Under the pieces are notes generated by a model. It saw only the letters and a program-made list of their open reading frames with translations, ran no database searches and was not told the origin of the DNA. The position numbers and the translations under genes are program-made. Of a DNA stretch of 64,000 bases, positions 34,604 to 45,205 are shown piece after piece. Origin of the DNA: Cladobotryum mycophilum (taxonomy: Eukaryota; Ascomycota; Sordariomycetes; Hypocreales; Hypocreaceae); contig CM071590.1 of assembly GCA_036429605.1 (NCBI GenBank), forward strand, positions 3,782,001-3,846,000, read 5' to 3'. The stretch's first letter is position 1. Each line of letters opens with the position of its first letter.

Positions 34604-36475
34604 GGTGAGGGATAAGAGGTGATTTCGGCATCATTGCATGTCCGAGATTGCTTCCATGGTATGATCAGAGGGGATGAGTCGAACGACGGGTTACGCGTCC
34701 ACGGAACCGGCTTGCGTGGCGGCGGCGTGACTGGTACGGGCATTCGGGACCGAGAGCGAGGCAAGCAGGCTGACGATGCTGCCTAAAGCTGGATGGATGC
34801 CCATTCAGAAGCGTCGGTATATCGATAATAACGGCAGTATATTCAGTTGCTTCCAAGCAGTTGAAAATGATAATGGTAAAAAAAAGAAAGAAAAAGGTTA
34901 ATGACCAAGGCTATTCAACAACGTCAGCGCTGCCAGGAAAAGCTTAACTACCGATTAAATAATACCCAAATCTAAGTTTTGTTGCATATAGGGTAAGCAA
35001 TTCAAGCCAAATAGATGAACAAACAAGCCGCCATTCGGTCATCAAGGACCCCATCAGAGTCCCCCATCAAGGTCCTCATTAGGGGTCCATGTTCACTAAA
35101 TTTGTCCGGTCGGTGTCCTTTGCGGTCCCGTGTGACTCCATCTCCGTTTAATGGACTACTATCTCGGTGCCGCGGGTGCATTACGCAATAAGTTCGATAT
35201 CAAAAAGCAATACCGTCCCGCCAAACAATGGAAAGGGGGGTGGATATCGGAATTCCGAAACTCTGGTACCCGGCCGGACAAGGGAGCTTTCCGAGTCAAG
35301 ATCAAACAAAAACACGTTTCCATCAAACAGTATCAAGGTAGGTGGATTTTTATTTATTTATTTGTTTGTTTGTTTGTTTCTGACATCATCTTTGTCTTGC
35401 CCAATGAGATTACTTTCATCTTTTGCTGTTTATAAGTTTTCTCACGCCGCGATACAGAAGCGACGACGGCGTTGAAGCTTCCATCCCCCTTTGACACATT
35501 TCACCAACCATCAATAAAAAAAAACTCCTTTTGGTTGGAACCTTTATCCCATATCACCAAGCGGGGGTAGGGAAGGGAGGGGAGGGGAGGGAAGAAAAAG
35601 CCGAGTATCTAGCAACTCTACACAATCCGAGTACACAAGTTTGGATAAAAATCATGTACAGCCTTGATAATTCAACCCGCCAAATATGAAATATCTGTGT
35701 CTGAAACGAGAAATAGACTTTTAGCCAGCGGAAAATATAGGAACATGGTCTTGGAAAGGTGTCAGAATGGTGAAAATGTCGACTACCGAAGCTTCACTGT
35801 CGTGATGAAGGACCCAACAAACCAACCTCAGGATCATGATGCCCACTCAATACGGTTGTCGTTCAGCATGCAAGGTAGTTCGAATTCAAACAGGCTAGCT
35901 CAAATCAACAGCCTCCATAAGAGGAAATCTTGACCTACACATACTAAACCTTGGCTGCCGTGTTCAGAGGCGGCCAAGGTTTTTAAGTGTTCCCACTAAA
36001 CATGTCGAAAGTGATCTAGGCCTTGATGAATTTGCTTTGATGAACTTACTTGATAACCTTGGGCCTTGTCTAATGCTTGAATGTGAGCAACCCGAAGAAG
36101 GGATCGGAGACAGGGCCGAAGACGGAGTCGTGTCCTGTTCTCCAGAAATCCATGCGATACACAAGAACAATGTCCATCTGTTATCTTATTTCCCCTCCTT
36201 TCCCCCTCGCTTCCCGACATCTTGGCTGTCATCGATTTGCAAGTGGAGAAGAGTATAAGTGAAAGGCCCTACTCCACATATCTTGAAAAAGTCTATAAGA
36301 TAAGAGCCGAGATTTAGTACGTACAACTGGGTTAGGTGGCATAATACCATACAGCGATTCCATCAAAAAGTGCGTAACTAACACGACATCAGACCCCTAT
36401 CCCACACAGAGACCCCCCAATTATGAAGCAAGTCTTCGTTTGTTGGCCAATGCTCATCGACATATTCGCAAAACC

Positions 36476-37675
36476 TCACCTAGTCAACAACCACTCGAGA
36501 CCCTTCCTCGCATCCTGGGCTTGCTTCTTGCTCTGGCTTAGTTGCGGGAACAAGGCCCAAAACGCATGCGGCACACCGGGATATATATCCAATCTGGTTG
36601 GAACTCCAGCATCCCTCAACACCTGCTCAACAACAAGACCGCAGTCACGCACCACATCAAGCCCACAGACCTGGAAGTAAGTCTTTGGAATACCGCCATG
36701 ATCGGGGAAGAGCAGTGGAAATACCAGCGGGCTCTTCAGATCAGCCTGGTAGTTTTCTAACACGATCTATGAGTCCCACATATATACATTGAAGGAGAGA
36801 GAGAGAGAGGAACACTTACTTCGGATAAACTGTATGGACGCAGCATCGAGAACGGGCGCATCGGCGAGTTGTTCCATGCTGATGAAGTAATCCTTGTACT
36901 TTTCCGGCACACTCTCTTCGTTCACACAGCCGGGCATCGCCACGTAGATACCGGTTAGGGGGTGAAATACCTTCCTCTTGGTAGAGATGTGCGACAATGA
37001 GAGCCATATCACCTCCCGAGCTTTCACCACCGATGAGCAGCCCCTTTTTGGGATTGATACCTAGAGACTCAACATTTTGAGCAACCTGGAGCCAAGTTAG
37101 CGAGAAAAGTAAACATAACTTGAATTGGGGGCGGTGAATATTTCTACCCATTTAGTAGCATCAAAGGCATCATTGATGGCAGCCGGAAACACATGTTCTG
37201 GAGCATGTCTATAGTCAACATTCACAGCCACACCCCCAAGCTCAGCAAACAGAGCGCAAAGCCATGCCTCAGTATCCAAGTCGCCGACTGCATAACCACC
37301 ACCGTGAAAGACGATGAACCCGGGGCGTCCGTCCTCTGGGGCATCACCGCGGGGCTTGTACACCCGGACGACAACTTTGCCGTCATCCCGCACGGGGACC
37401 TCAATGTCCTCTTGGGTATAGGCAAGACTAGCCAGATCTGGTTTCGGCTGAGCCTCCTTGGCTTTTGCTATTATGGAACGGAGTTGGGGGATGTTGGTGT
37501 CCGAGTTCCAACCTGCAAGAAAAGGCGAGCCTGACTTGAGGATCTATATCGCCGTTAGATGAGGTGGGCTTATCAACTCAACGCCAGCCCCCTGAGAAAC
37601 ACTCTCTGAGAAACATACAACTTCAAATTCAGGATCCACGTCTCCGAGAGCTCGAATTTCCTCAATCGAAAGCAT
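36476..37675 (-). CDS. Alpha/beta-hydrolase esterase, hormone-sensitive-lipase family (one frame break)
   Basis: Four exons: 37675-37619, 37543-37148, 37085-36820 and 36756-36476; introns of 75, 62 and 63 bp. The protein of about 332-333 residues has the oxyanion-hole motif HGGG (FIVFHGGGYAVGDLD), the nucleophile motif GESSG (IGGESSGGDMAL), an aspartate in CGLDVVRD and the histidine in GVPHAFW. This is the complete catalytic set of the HSL family of carboxylesterases. Substrate cannot be told. No signal peptide is visible, so it is probably cytosolic. A frame break lies in the G5 run at 36958-36962 (C5 on the coding strand): either one base is extra or two are missing. Removing one gives ISPLTGIY; adding two gives ISPPLTGIY. 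Exon 1 and its start are inferred from splice signals. Confidence 0.85.
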
Positions 37676-38483
37676 CTTGATGTGTTTTTGGTGGTTGATG
37701 ATAGTGTGATGTAGTGATACTGTTTGATAACCGAATTGAGTTTGAATTGATGGTTGGCAACCTCCTTTAAGTACTTCCCAGGGCCTCTTAACTCGCAATC
37801 GCATTGGACTCAGAAATAAGGCATTTCCTCAAATCGGTCATCGTATTAGGTATCGAATACAACCATAGAAGGCTATAATATTATATTCTCTAACTCATTG
37901 TGGACATGGGTTCGTGTCGCAGGGCGAGGAAACAACGTGGAAATAGTGCCTCCACGTAATCGCCCTTACCCTGTCAGCGAAGAAGTCACGATGTCAAGAC
38001 TTGGAGTTGAGTCTTGCAACTAACTCCGATGATTTTCTTCGGAGATTAAAAAATAAGAGCCGGTTTTAGGGGTGAATCAACCGTCCGGTATGAAATCTCC
38101 TACGTACAATCAATAAAGTAGGCTCGTAGGTGTTATCGTGATGTTTGCTTCGACCTCTTTAACGTGGTTGGAGGTAAACTTGGTAGTCAAACTACACGTT
38201 CAAAAAGTCACACCTCCTAATTGATGACGTCAGTCTCAGCATCACATCCCTGCGCGAAGCATCCGCGAGACCACGTGAATGAGCTAACCATAAACAGCTA
38301 GTCTTCAATGGAGCATCAAAGCCTTTTAGTGCAGCTTAGAAATGCATCGGCAAGTCATTCCAAATGGGCCGTGGCATGATATCGCCATTGGAAAAAAGAT
38401 GTCGCAAAGTATAACATCGTCCTTTTGAATTTCCAAGACTAAAGGCCACATTTGCACTATCCGTTGCGCAAACACAGAGCATC
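37676..38483. other. Divergent promoter region, esterase and Cox17
   Basis: About 800 bp shared by the esterase (-) and Cox17 (+). A CACGTG lies at about 38273. No coding sequence is supported. Confidence 0.4.
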
Positions 38484-38840
38484 ATGGACGCCAAAATTGC
38501 TACATTCCGTATGTTTTAATTTTTTTCTAAATTCTATTCTCAAGTCTCTGTGAATTCTCAACAACTAACATCTTCAAAGCTTCGGCACCTGCGCCAGTCG
38601 CCGCACAATCCGAGGCTGCTTCCAAACCAAAGGTGCGCTTCCCAGAATCCACCACACAATATGCCTACAGTTATACGCATTCTAATATTTTTTATATAGC
38701 CCTGTTGCGTGTGCAAGGAGGAAAAGTCCAAGCGAGACGAGTGCATGCTATTCTCCAACGCCAAGGACCCGGCCGCCGACTGCAAGTCCTTTGTCGACCA
38801 ATACAAGAGCTGCATGCTTGGATTTGGATACAAGGTCTAA
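38484..38840 (+). CDS. cox17: Cytochrome c oxidase copper chaperone Cox17
   Basis: Three short exons (38484-38508, 38580-38632, 38700-38840) encode 72 residues. The C-terminal half has the Cox17 signature: PCCVCKEEKSKRDEC, where CC-x-C binds copper(I), plus a second CX9C in CKSFVDQYKSC. The two CX9C pairs form the coiled-coil-helix-coiled-coil-helix fold oxidised by Mia40 in the mitochondrial intermembrane space. Cox17 hands copper to Sco1 and Cox11 for cytochrome oxidase assembly. Introns are 71 and 67 bp with ordinary GT-AG ends. The N-terminus (MDAKIATFPSAPAPVAAQSE) is poorly conserved, as in the family. It is divergent from the esterase. Confidence 0.95.
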
Positions 38841-39110
38841 TGACATGACGAAATCTTCGGCCTAATAACGGCTGTGTATAATAAAAATAGACGGTTAGGG
38901 AATAAAAATGAAACTGCTTTCCCCTCAAGGTGCATGTCTCGTGCCGATTTGTCACTGATATTGGGTTGAAGCTCAATGGTTATATGATGGTGTATCACCA
39001 CTATAGGTTGAGGTTCCAATCTTGGACCAAAATTACATCAAGTTGATAGCAAGAGAAGCTCATACAGGCCGAAACACATACCGAACCAGCCCAATCCTTC
39101 ATTCCCTTCT

Positions 39111-39603
39111 TCAAGTACGCTGGCCCCTCAGCCTGTCTTTTGATGCCTTTGCATCCGCAAGTCTTCCATCATAGCCAGTCAGCATCATCTCTTCCAGTTC
39201 CCTCACGATTGCATGCGTCTTGACAACTGTATCCGCCATCTCGACCTCAATATCCTCCCTTCGCTCAACCAGCTCTACTATGTTCATCACAGATTGCGCT
39301 CGCTGTTTTGCTCTTTTTAGTATTAGCATGCATGGCGACGTGATCATAGACAACAGCAATACATTTGCCTCTGGTTCTGCTCATGCTGTTCCATGATCCT
39401 TGATCGCAGGTCCGCCATTGCGGCATCAGTCTTTTCCACAACTGCTTGGATGCGTTCATCTCGCTCTCGTTTGAGCTAACACCACGTTAGTGACACGATG
39501 TAATGACAAGGAGACGAACACTTACCTGCAAAATACGCTTCTGGGCCTGCAATGCGACCAAGCTAGGATCGTCTTCCTCCTTGGAGCGGGGTCGTCTGGG
39601 CAT
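39111..39603 (-). CDS. Small coiled-coil protein, 130 residues, function unknown
   Basis: Three exons (39603-39526, 39475-39363, 39312-39111) with two 50-bp introns give an intact frame. The sequence is charged and helical throughout: MPRRPRSKEEDDPSLVALQA, then LKRERDERIQAVVEKTDAAM, QNQRQIAKQRAQSVMNIVEL and VKTHAIVRELEEMMLTGYDG, ending LRGQRT. Heptad-like spacing of hydrophobic residues suggests a coiled coil. I recognise no family. The second intron has its branch box (GCTAAT) unusually close to the acceptor AAAAG, so that junction is the least certain part; the alternative AG ten bases downstream does not keep the frame. Its upstream neighbour on the same strand is CCT4, without apparent linkage. 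Confidence 0.7.
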
Positions 39604-40084
39604 CGCGAGGTGGTATGATACAATAGGAAGAATGTGATTTTGTAGTGAGATTGGTTATTTAATGGTAGAGGTTCAATGTGATCAAATGAAATGATATTCC
39701 AGACCTCGTACTGGGACCACTGAGTTAAGGGAGAGTTGGGTGTTGTTGCAACAACGCATCATCGTTTTGTTGTAAAAAATGACGCCTGGTACCAAAGGAA
39801 GGTGCATCTTGGAAACTGTCGGTATACTCCAACAACGCTCCGAGGAAGGTGTAAACCTGGCATGCCACCTCCGCACACCCTGGTGTATCTTAATCTGGGT
39901 TCAATTCATTACTTGAACATCATCTCACTATGCAAGTAGACTCAAAAAGATATAGTAGACAGTATTAAATATCGACACTCGGGAATAGTCGTAGAATCAT
40001 TGCAAAACCGGCATAACCAGCAGGCCATAAACTCCCTTTTGTGGGGTATTATCATACACCATCCTGCTAAAGGCTGACTTTTAT
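39604..40084. other. Intergenic spacer
   Basis: This 481-bp stretch holds the promoter of the coiled-coil gene and the 3' flank of CCT4. Nothing else is visible. Confidence 0.5.
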
Positions 40085-41845
40085 CTATCTCGACAAGGCA
40101 ATGTCGTCTATCCTCAAAATCATCTTCACCGTCTCAGCCGCCAACTCAATGGCACTTGTGCTGACCAGGAGGGGCTGCAGAACGTTCTCCTTGGAGATGT
40201 TGCTGTTGACGCCTCCAGACTTGATGCTGACACCAGCATTCTTCTCTCCCATTTCGTGTCTGTGTCGCAGATCTGTGACGACCTTAATGCTGTTAAGACC
40301 AGCGTTCTCGGCCAAGGTTGTGGGGATAACTTCCATGGCTTCAGCAAAGGCCTTCCAGCAGATGGCCTCGGTACCAGTCAAGCTGCGGGCCTGCTTGGTC
40401 AATTGGGCAGCAATCTCAATCTCGGGAGCACCGCCACCAGCAATCAAGGCCTTCTTCTTGACCAGGCAGCGCAGAACGCAAAGAGCATCGTGCAAGCTTC
40501 GCTCTGCCTCCTCCAAGATCAGCAAGTTGGCTCCTCGGACAACAACAGAAATCGTCTTGCCCGTTGACTTGGTGCCAGTGATCTTGATCATTCGTGATCC
40601 TGATGAGTGAACTTCCTCTACCAGGTCGGCCGATCCAAGCTTATCCTCAGTGAAAGAGTCGATGTCGGCAATGGGCTTGCATCCGGTGGACTTGCAGATG
40701 AACTCAACTTCGTCTCGCTCAATCTCCTTGATGGCCATAATACCAAGCTTGGCCAAGAAGTGGAGGGAGAGATCGTTGACAGCATCTCGGAGAATGGATT
40801 TCTGGATTAGAAGAACATTGCACTTGGCCTTCTTGATTTTCTTGGCCATGTTCAAAAGATATAATCGCTCCTCCTTGACAATCTTATCCATCTGTCGGTA
40901 GTCGTTGACCTGGATGGTGTTTTCCATCTATGTAATGTTAGTGTTATGATAGAGAATCCGTAAAGACATGTAAACTAACGTCTGGCTTGGGAGGGCTAAG
41001 CTGGAACTGAATGAGACCAATTCGAGCCTTTTCCATTCTAACGGGACCTCCGGCATTCTTCAGGGCGGGCTGCGTAAGAACCAAGCCGTCCACCAACTCG
41101 CTGTCCTCGATAGTTCCTCCAACTCTCTTGATAATTCGAATGTTCTTGAGATCGACATTATCGGCGGTCTTGAGGTCGATGGTCTTGGTAACAGCGTTGA
41201 CGGCCATGGGGCCAAGCAGGTTCGAGTACTGTGAGACAATCTTGGATGACAAAGAGGTGTTGGCGGCTTGAAGAAGCGAGGATGTATCAGTCAGGGAGAT
41301 AGGTTGGGACATATCGTGAAGGATCTCGACAGCGGCGGCGGATGCTCTTTGGAAGGACTCGGAGATGACTGAGGGGTGGATGCCCTTGGACAACAGACGG
41401 TCAGCAGCTCCAAGGAGACTGCCGCAGATAACGACGACCGAGGTCGTTCCGTCACCAGCCTCGACATCCTGAGCTCCAGACAGGTTAACCAACATCTTGG
41501 CCGTGGGGTGCATAACGGACATGCTCTTGAGCATGGTGTTTCCATCGTTGGTGATGATTGTTTCCCCCTTCCGCTTCGGATCATCTTGTCCATGCCTCGA
41601 GGGCCGAGAGAAGTTCTGATGGCATCGGCGACGGCTTCATTTCGATTAGCAGGATAATACGTGAGACTTCGAAGAATAATATCTCGTACCTCGGGCGGCA
41701 ACAATGTTAGAGGATCGGACCGCAATGGGCTTTTCCTTGTCCTGCGGTCTCATTAGCGGGGCAGCTCAGGAGCTTTGATGGGCAGCTTTCATACCCTGAA
41801 AGTGGCATTCTGGGACGTGCCACTTGGTACGGCTGACACAGACAT
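40085..41845 (-). CDS. cct4: Chaperonin CCT subunit delta (Cct4) (one frame break)
   Basis: Four exons: 41845-41795, 41741-41690, 41634-40980 and 40927-40085, with introns of 53, 55 and 52 bp. The repaired protein is 533 residues. It has the group II chaperonin signatures RTSLGPRGMDKMIR near the start, the nucleotide-binding GDGTTSVVV, and a full apical and C-terminal equatorial domain (GGAPEIEIAAQL). The delta assignment follows from overall resemblance (SNIVAARAVADAIRTS). CCT folds actin, tubulin and WD-repeat proteins in the cytosol. The frame breaks in the C5 run at 41564-41568; one more base restores the continuation GETIITNDGNTMLKSM. Since CCT4 is essential in yeast, a true null is unlikely. 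It shares a 472-bp divergent promoter with rpt1. Confidence 0.94.
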
Positions 41846-42317
41846 TGTGGAAGATGCGTAGATTCTACAAGTGAATCTCAAAAAGTCTCGTTGATGGGCG
41901 AGCTTTGCTAAGAAACGTAGAATCACAGGGTCCTGGCAGCCTGGTTGAACATCCCACCTTGCAGCCAAATGCCCTACTCCGCCATTACTGTAACGGAAAT
42001 TTTGGAGGCCGGCGTAAGAGATTCTCCATCCTCCGGCGGTACCTCTCCCCCCAGTCTTGGCCCAATCAGGCTTAGCCCCACTGACACCCAGCGACAGGAC
42101 AGGCTCCATGCGCCAAGCTCAAGGCAACCTGAGATTACGGAATGCTTCCATGACATTCAACACCAGCTATACCAGACGCGCGCATCATCAGCATCTCCCT
42201 CTTTCATTTGGTCCAAGAAACCTCACTTGATTTGTACATTCCCCCTTATTCACCCCCAAAGAACTCTATCGAAATTATAATTCTCGCTGGCAACGGTTCC
42301 AGCTCGCAGATTTCATC
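41846..42317. promoter_or_regulatory. Divergent promoter of cct4 and rpt1
   Basis: This 472-bp region separates two start codons that face away from each other. It has a CCAAT box (CCAATCAGG) at 42062-42066, roughly midway, a site type bound by the HAP/CBF complex. The part before rpt1 is pyrimidine-rich. No coding sequence is supported. Confidence 0.6.
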
Positions 42318-43823
42318 ATGGTAAAGACCACCACCACCACCACCACACTCTAGCTGTCCCCATCACACCAGCACATTACTAACCATACATAGCCTTCTGC
42401 GACCGGTCAAAACTGGGAAAAGTACTCCAAGAAATTCGCCGACGATGAGGTAGAAGAGAAGAAGATTACCCCTCTCACCGATGAGTATGTACAAATATCC
42501 ACGACTTCCAATTCCCTCCGGCTAATCCCAAGCTAGGGATATCCAAGTCCTCAAGACCTACGGCGCTGCCCCGTACGGTTCGGCGATAGCAAAACTCGAG
42601 AAGCAAATCAAGGAGAAACAGCAAAGTGTAGATGAGAAGATTGGCGTCAAGGTACACCGCCCCGCATAATTCCTTGATAGAAAGCACAAGTCTTAACACA
42701 CTCCATCCTAGGAATCCGATACTGGTCTCGCGCCACCACATCTATGGGATGTCGCAGCTGATCGTCAACGAATGGCCGAGGAGCAACCGTTCCAGGTAGC
42801 ACGATGCACGAAAATCATTGCGGACGAGAAGGGCGACGAGACGAAGAGCAAGTATGTCATCAACGTCAAGCAGATCGCCAAGTTTGTCGTACAACTGGGA
42901 GATCGTGTCAGTCCCACAGATATTGAGGAGGGCATGCGAGTTGGTGTCGACCGGAACAAATACCAGATCATGCTGCCCCTACCACCCAAGATTGATGCCA
43001 GCGTTACGATGATGACTGTCGAGGAGAAGCCAGATGTCACATACGGTGACGTCGGAGGTTGCAAAGAACAGGTCGAGAAGCTGAGAGAAGTCGTCGAGAT
43101 GCCCCTCCTTTCCCCCGAACGATTCTCCAACCTTGGTATCGACCCTCCCAAGGGCGCTCTATTGTACGGCCCCCTGGTACCGGAAAGACGCTCTGCGCCC
43201 GAGCTGTCGCCAACCGAACCGATGCCACCTTTATCCGTGTCATTGGTAGTGAGTTGGTTCAGAAGTATGTCGGTGAGGGTGCGAGGATGGTCCGAGAACT
43301 CTTCGAGATGGCGCGAACAAAGAAGGCGTGCATCATCTTCTTTGATGAAATCGACGCCGTCGGTGGTGCTCGATTTGACGATGGTGCTGGCGGTGACAAC
43401 GAAGTCCAGAGAACCATGTTGGAGCTGATTACACAACTTGACGGTTTCAATGCCCGAGGAAACATCAAGGTCATGTTCGCCACCAATAGACCGTCCACCC
43501 TGGATCCTGCATTGATGAGACCTGGTCGTATCGACAGAAAGATTGAGTTCTCCCTACCCGATTTAGAAGGTCGTGCAAACATCTTGCGTATCCACGCCAA
43601 GAGCATGTCAGTTGAGCGAGATATCCGATGGGAGCTCATCTCCCGCCTGTGCCCCAACGCCACAGGTGCCGAACTCCGAAGTGTGTGCACCGAGGCGGGC
43701 ATGTTTGCCATCCGTGCCAGGAGAAAGGTTGCCACAGAGAAGGATTTCCTGAGTGCGGTAGACAAGGTCATCAAGGGCAATCTCAAGTTCAACTCAACGG
43801 CGACGTACATGCAGTACAACTAA
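42318..43823 (+). CDS. rpt1: 26S proteasome regulatory ATPase Rpt1 (one frame break)
   Basis: Four exons: 42318-42320 (the ATG alone), 42393-42484, 42537-42651 and 42712-43823; introns of 72, 52 and 60 bp. The repaired protein is 440 residues, normal for Rpt1/PSMC2. Features include the N-terminal SATGQNWEKYSKKF, an OB-like domain, the AAA+ module with P-loop GPPGTGKT, Walker B FFDEIDAVGG, the arginine-finger segment ALMRPGRIDRK, and a C-terminal tail ending ATYMQYN. Rpt1 is one of six ATPases that unfold substrates and gate the 20S core. The frame is lost in the C5 run at 43170-43174, in the middle of the P-loop; one more C restores it. An essential ATPase cannot lack the P-loop, so this is almost certainly a base-calling error. 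Confidence 0.95.
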
Positions 43824-44060
43824 GCAGACTACATTCTTGTGTGCGTTAATGGAAATTGTACGAATACAGGGGCAACTTTTTTGGTTGGGGTTTGTTCTTT
43901 GATGCATTATCGAATATTTCTTTTTTTGCTCTCTCCAGCAGGGAATAAATAGACTCTGGCGTTGATGAGCGGCCTGAACCTCTCGCAGTTCGTACACTAA
44001 ATAAAGAATGATGAATGAATGAAATGTGAACATGTGCCATATGAAATAGACATTAAACTT

Positions 44061-44087
44061 TGTGTGTGTGTCTGTGTGTGTGTGTGT
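44061..44087. repeat. GT dinucleotide microsatellite
   Basis: TG/GT dinucleotides with one CT interruption, about 27 bp, downstream of rpt1. Confidence 0.85.
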
Positions 44088-44346
44088 TGATAAGCATCCC
44101 GTGATGAGAATATATGATGTCAAGTTCAAGATATAGACAATTATGATATAATAAATACATGCTCCAATATCCCATACGCCCAAATCCTTAGCATCAATGC
44201 AACAAGTACCAAACCCAGTGTCATGACGCTCGAATACACGCATGTCCATCTTTCCCAAGTTTTTTAGATGGACGATACATCGTAAAAAACATCCCTAAAA
44301 GCTTTCCTTTGCTACTCCGTATATGGCCTATATATGCTCATGTAGA

Positions 44347-44364
44347 CCCCCCCCCCCCCCCCCC
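44347..44364. repeat. C18 homopolymer
   Basis: Eighteen consecutive C on the plus strand. Its true length is doubtful, given the evidence for homopolymer miscounting elsewhere in the window. Confidence 0.9.
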
Positions 44365-44482
44365 AAGTAAGCAAACGAAATAATATATAGAAGGTATAAA
44401 AACGTTCATCAAAAAAAATCATTATCGGAATCCTCCTTTCCTGCTTTGTTTTCCGGTTTCGGGGGCGTTCTCCCCCTAGAAT

Positions 44483-45205
44483 TTAGCTTGCCTCCATGCT
44501 GGATAGGCATCCTAGGCAGACGACTTCACCCTCGGTGCCTTTCTCGACGCAGCAGCGGCTGCAGATCATGGTGCGGTGTCCTCGGGCAGCCCAGCCCTGG
44601 CTGTTCTTTGATATTACGGGTTGATTCGTCCGGTTGTTGGTGGTGGCTTGCTGTGTGTTATTATTGCTGTTCTGTGCGGTATCGTCTGCATCATCCATGT
44701 GAAACGACTGAGAGAGAGCCTCTTGCTCCGAAAGCACCGAGGCTCTGTCGTCATCTGCGTTGCGGCCCTGGCATTCCCGTATGCACACGAAGCACGTCCG
44801 CTCCTCGCATCCTTGGCACTCGGCAAAGGAATCAAGATCAGACTTCTTGGTCGGCTTGCGATGGCAAATATGGCAAGGCGTCAGCGTAACAGGGCCCGTC
44901 CGCACTGTTGGTGCCATGACAGCCGGTTTGCTCCCGCCAACCGCGCCGCCCCCTCCTGATGGTGAGGTCCTCCGCCTGTGAGCCGGTGGCAAGCTATCGT
45001 GGACAAGAACATCGTCGTCTGTGGTTCTGGCACGTTTCGATAACGGCATGACCTTGCGGGCCTGCATATCTTGCTGTGCGGCCTGGTTCAGAAAGTACAA
45101 GGCTTGCTGCTTCTCTGTGTTGAAGACTCGGTGGTAGACCTCGCTCTTATCGTCTTCCCATCTGCGCTTCCGATCCTGGTAAACATCATCGCCGACATAT
45201 GGCAT
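44483..45205 (-). CDS. Cys-rich, probably zinc-binding fungal protein of unknown function, 240 residues
   Basis: One intact frame. The N-terminus (MPYVGDDVYQDRKRRWEDDK) is charged and helical. A disordered basic/Gly-rich segment follows, then a Cys-rich half with pairs arranged like zinc ligands: CHICHRKP near 112-115, CQGCEERTCFVCIREC near 132-147, and after a Gln/Asn-rich loop CSRCCVEKGTEGEVVCLGC close to the C-terminus (about 215-233). This could be one cross-braced zinc module of RING or PHD style, or two separate knuckles. I do not recognise a named family. No nuclear-localisation claim is made beyond the basic patch KRARTTDDD. The function is unknown. Confidence 0.82.
   Translation of the reverse strand: MPYVGDDVYQDRKRRWEDDKSEVYHRVFNTEKQQALYFLNQAAQQDMQARKVMPLSKRARTTDDDVLVHDSLPPAHRRRTSPSGGGGAVGGSKPAVMAPTVRTGPVTLTPCHICHRKPTKKSDLDSFAECQGCEERTCFVCIRECQGRNADDDRASVLSEQEALSQSFHMDDADDTAQNSNNNTQQATTNNRTNQPVISKNSQGWAARGHRTMICSRCCVEKGTEGEVVCLGCLSSMEAS

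Larger units (their letters stand above)
34304..36475. other. Intergenic region upstream of the heat-shock gene
   Basis: Promoter of the heat-shock gene (its TATA box and heat-shock element are listed separately) followed by about 1.8 kb with no supported gene. Small open frames at 35151-35435 and 35664-35933 lack any recognisable feature. Confidence 0.4.
43824..44482. other. Convergent spacer with simple repeats
   Basis: This 3' flank of rpt1 (+) and the Cys-rich gene (-) holds a GT repeat at 44061-44087, a TACTCCGTA motif at 44313-44321 and a C18 run at 44347-44364. Confidence 0.6.

Noticed and set aside
35151..35435. 94-codon plus-strand open frame
   Set aside because: It runs into a TTTG repeat that codes for a Phe/Leu/Val string; no conserved feature is visible.
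42318..43823. Rpt1 as a pseudogene
   Set aside because: Only one base is missing, in a C5 run, in an otherwise fully conserved essential gene; an assembly error is far more likely.
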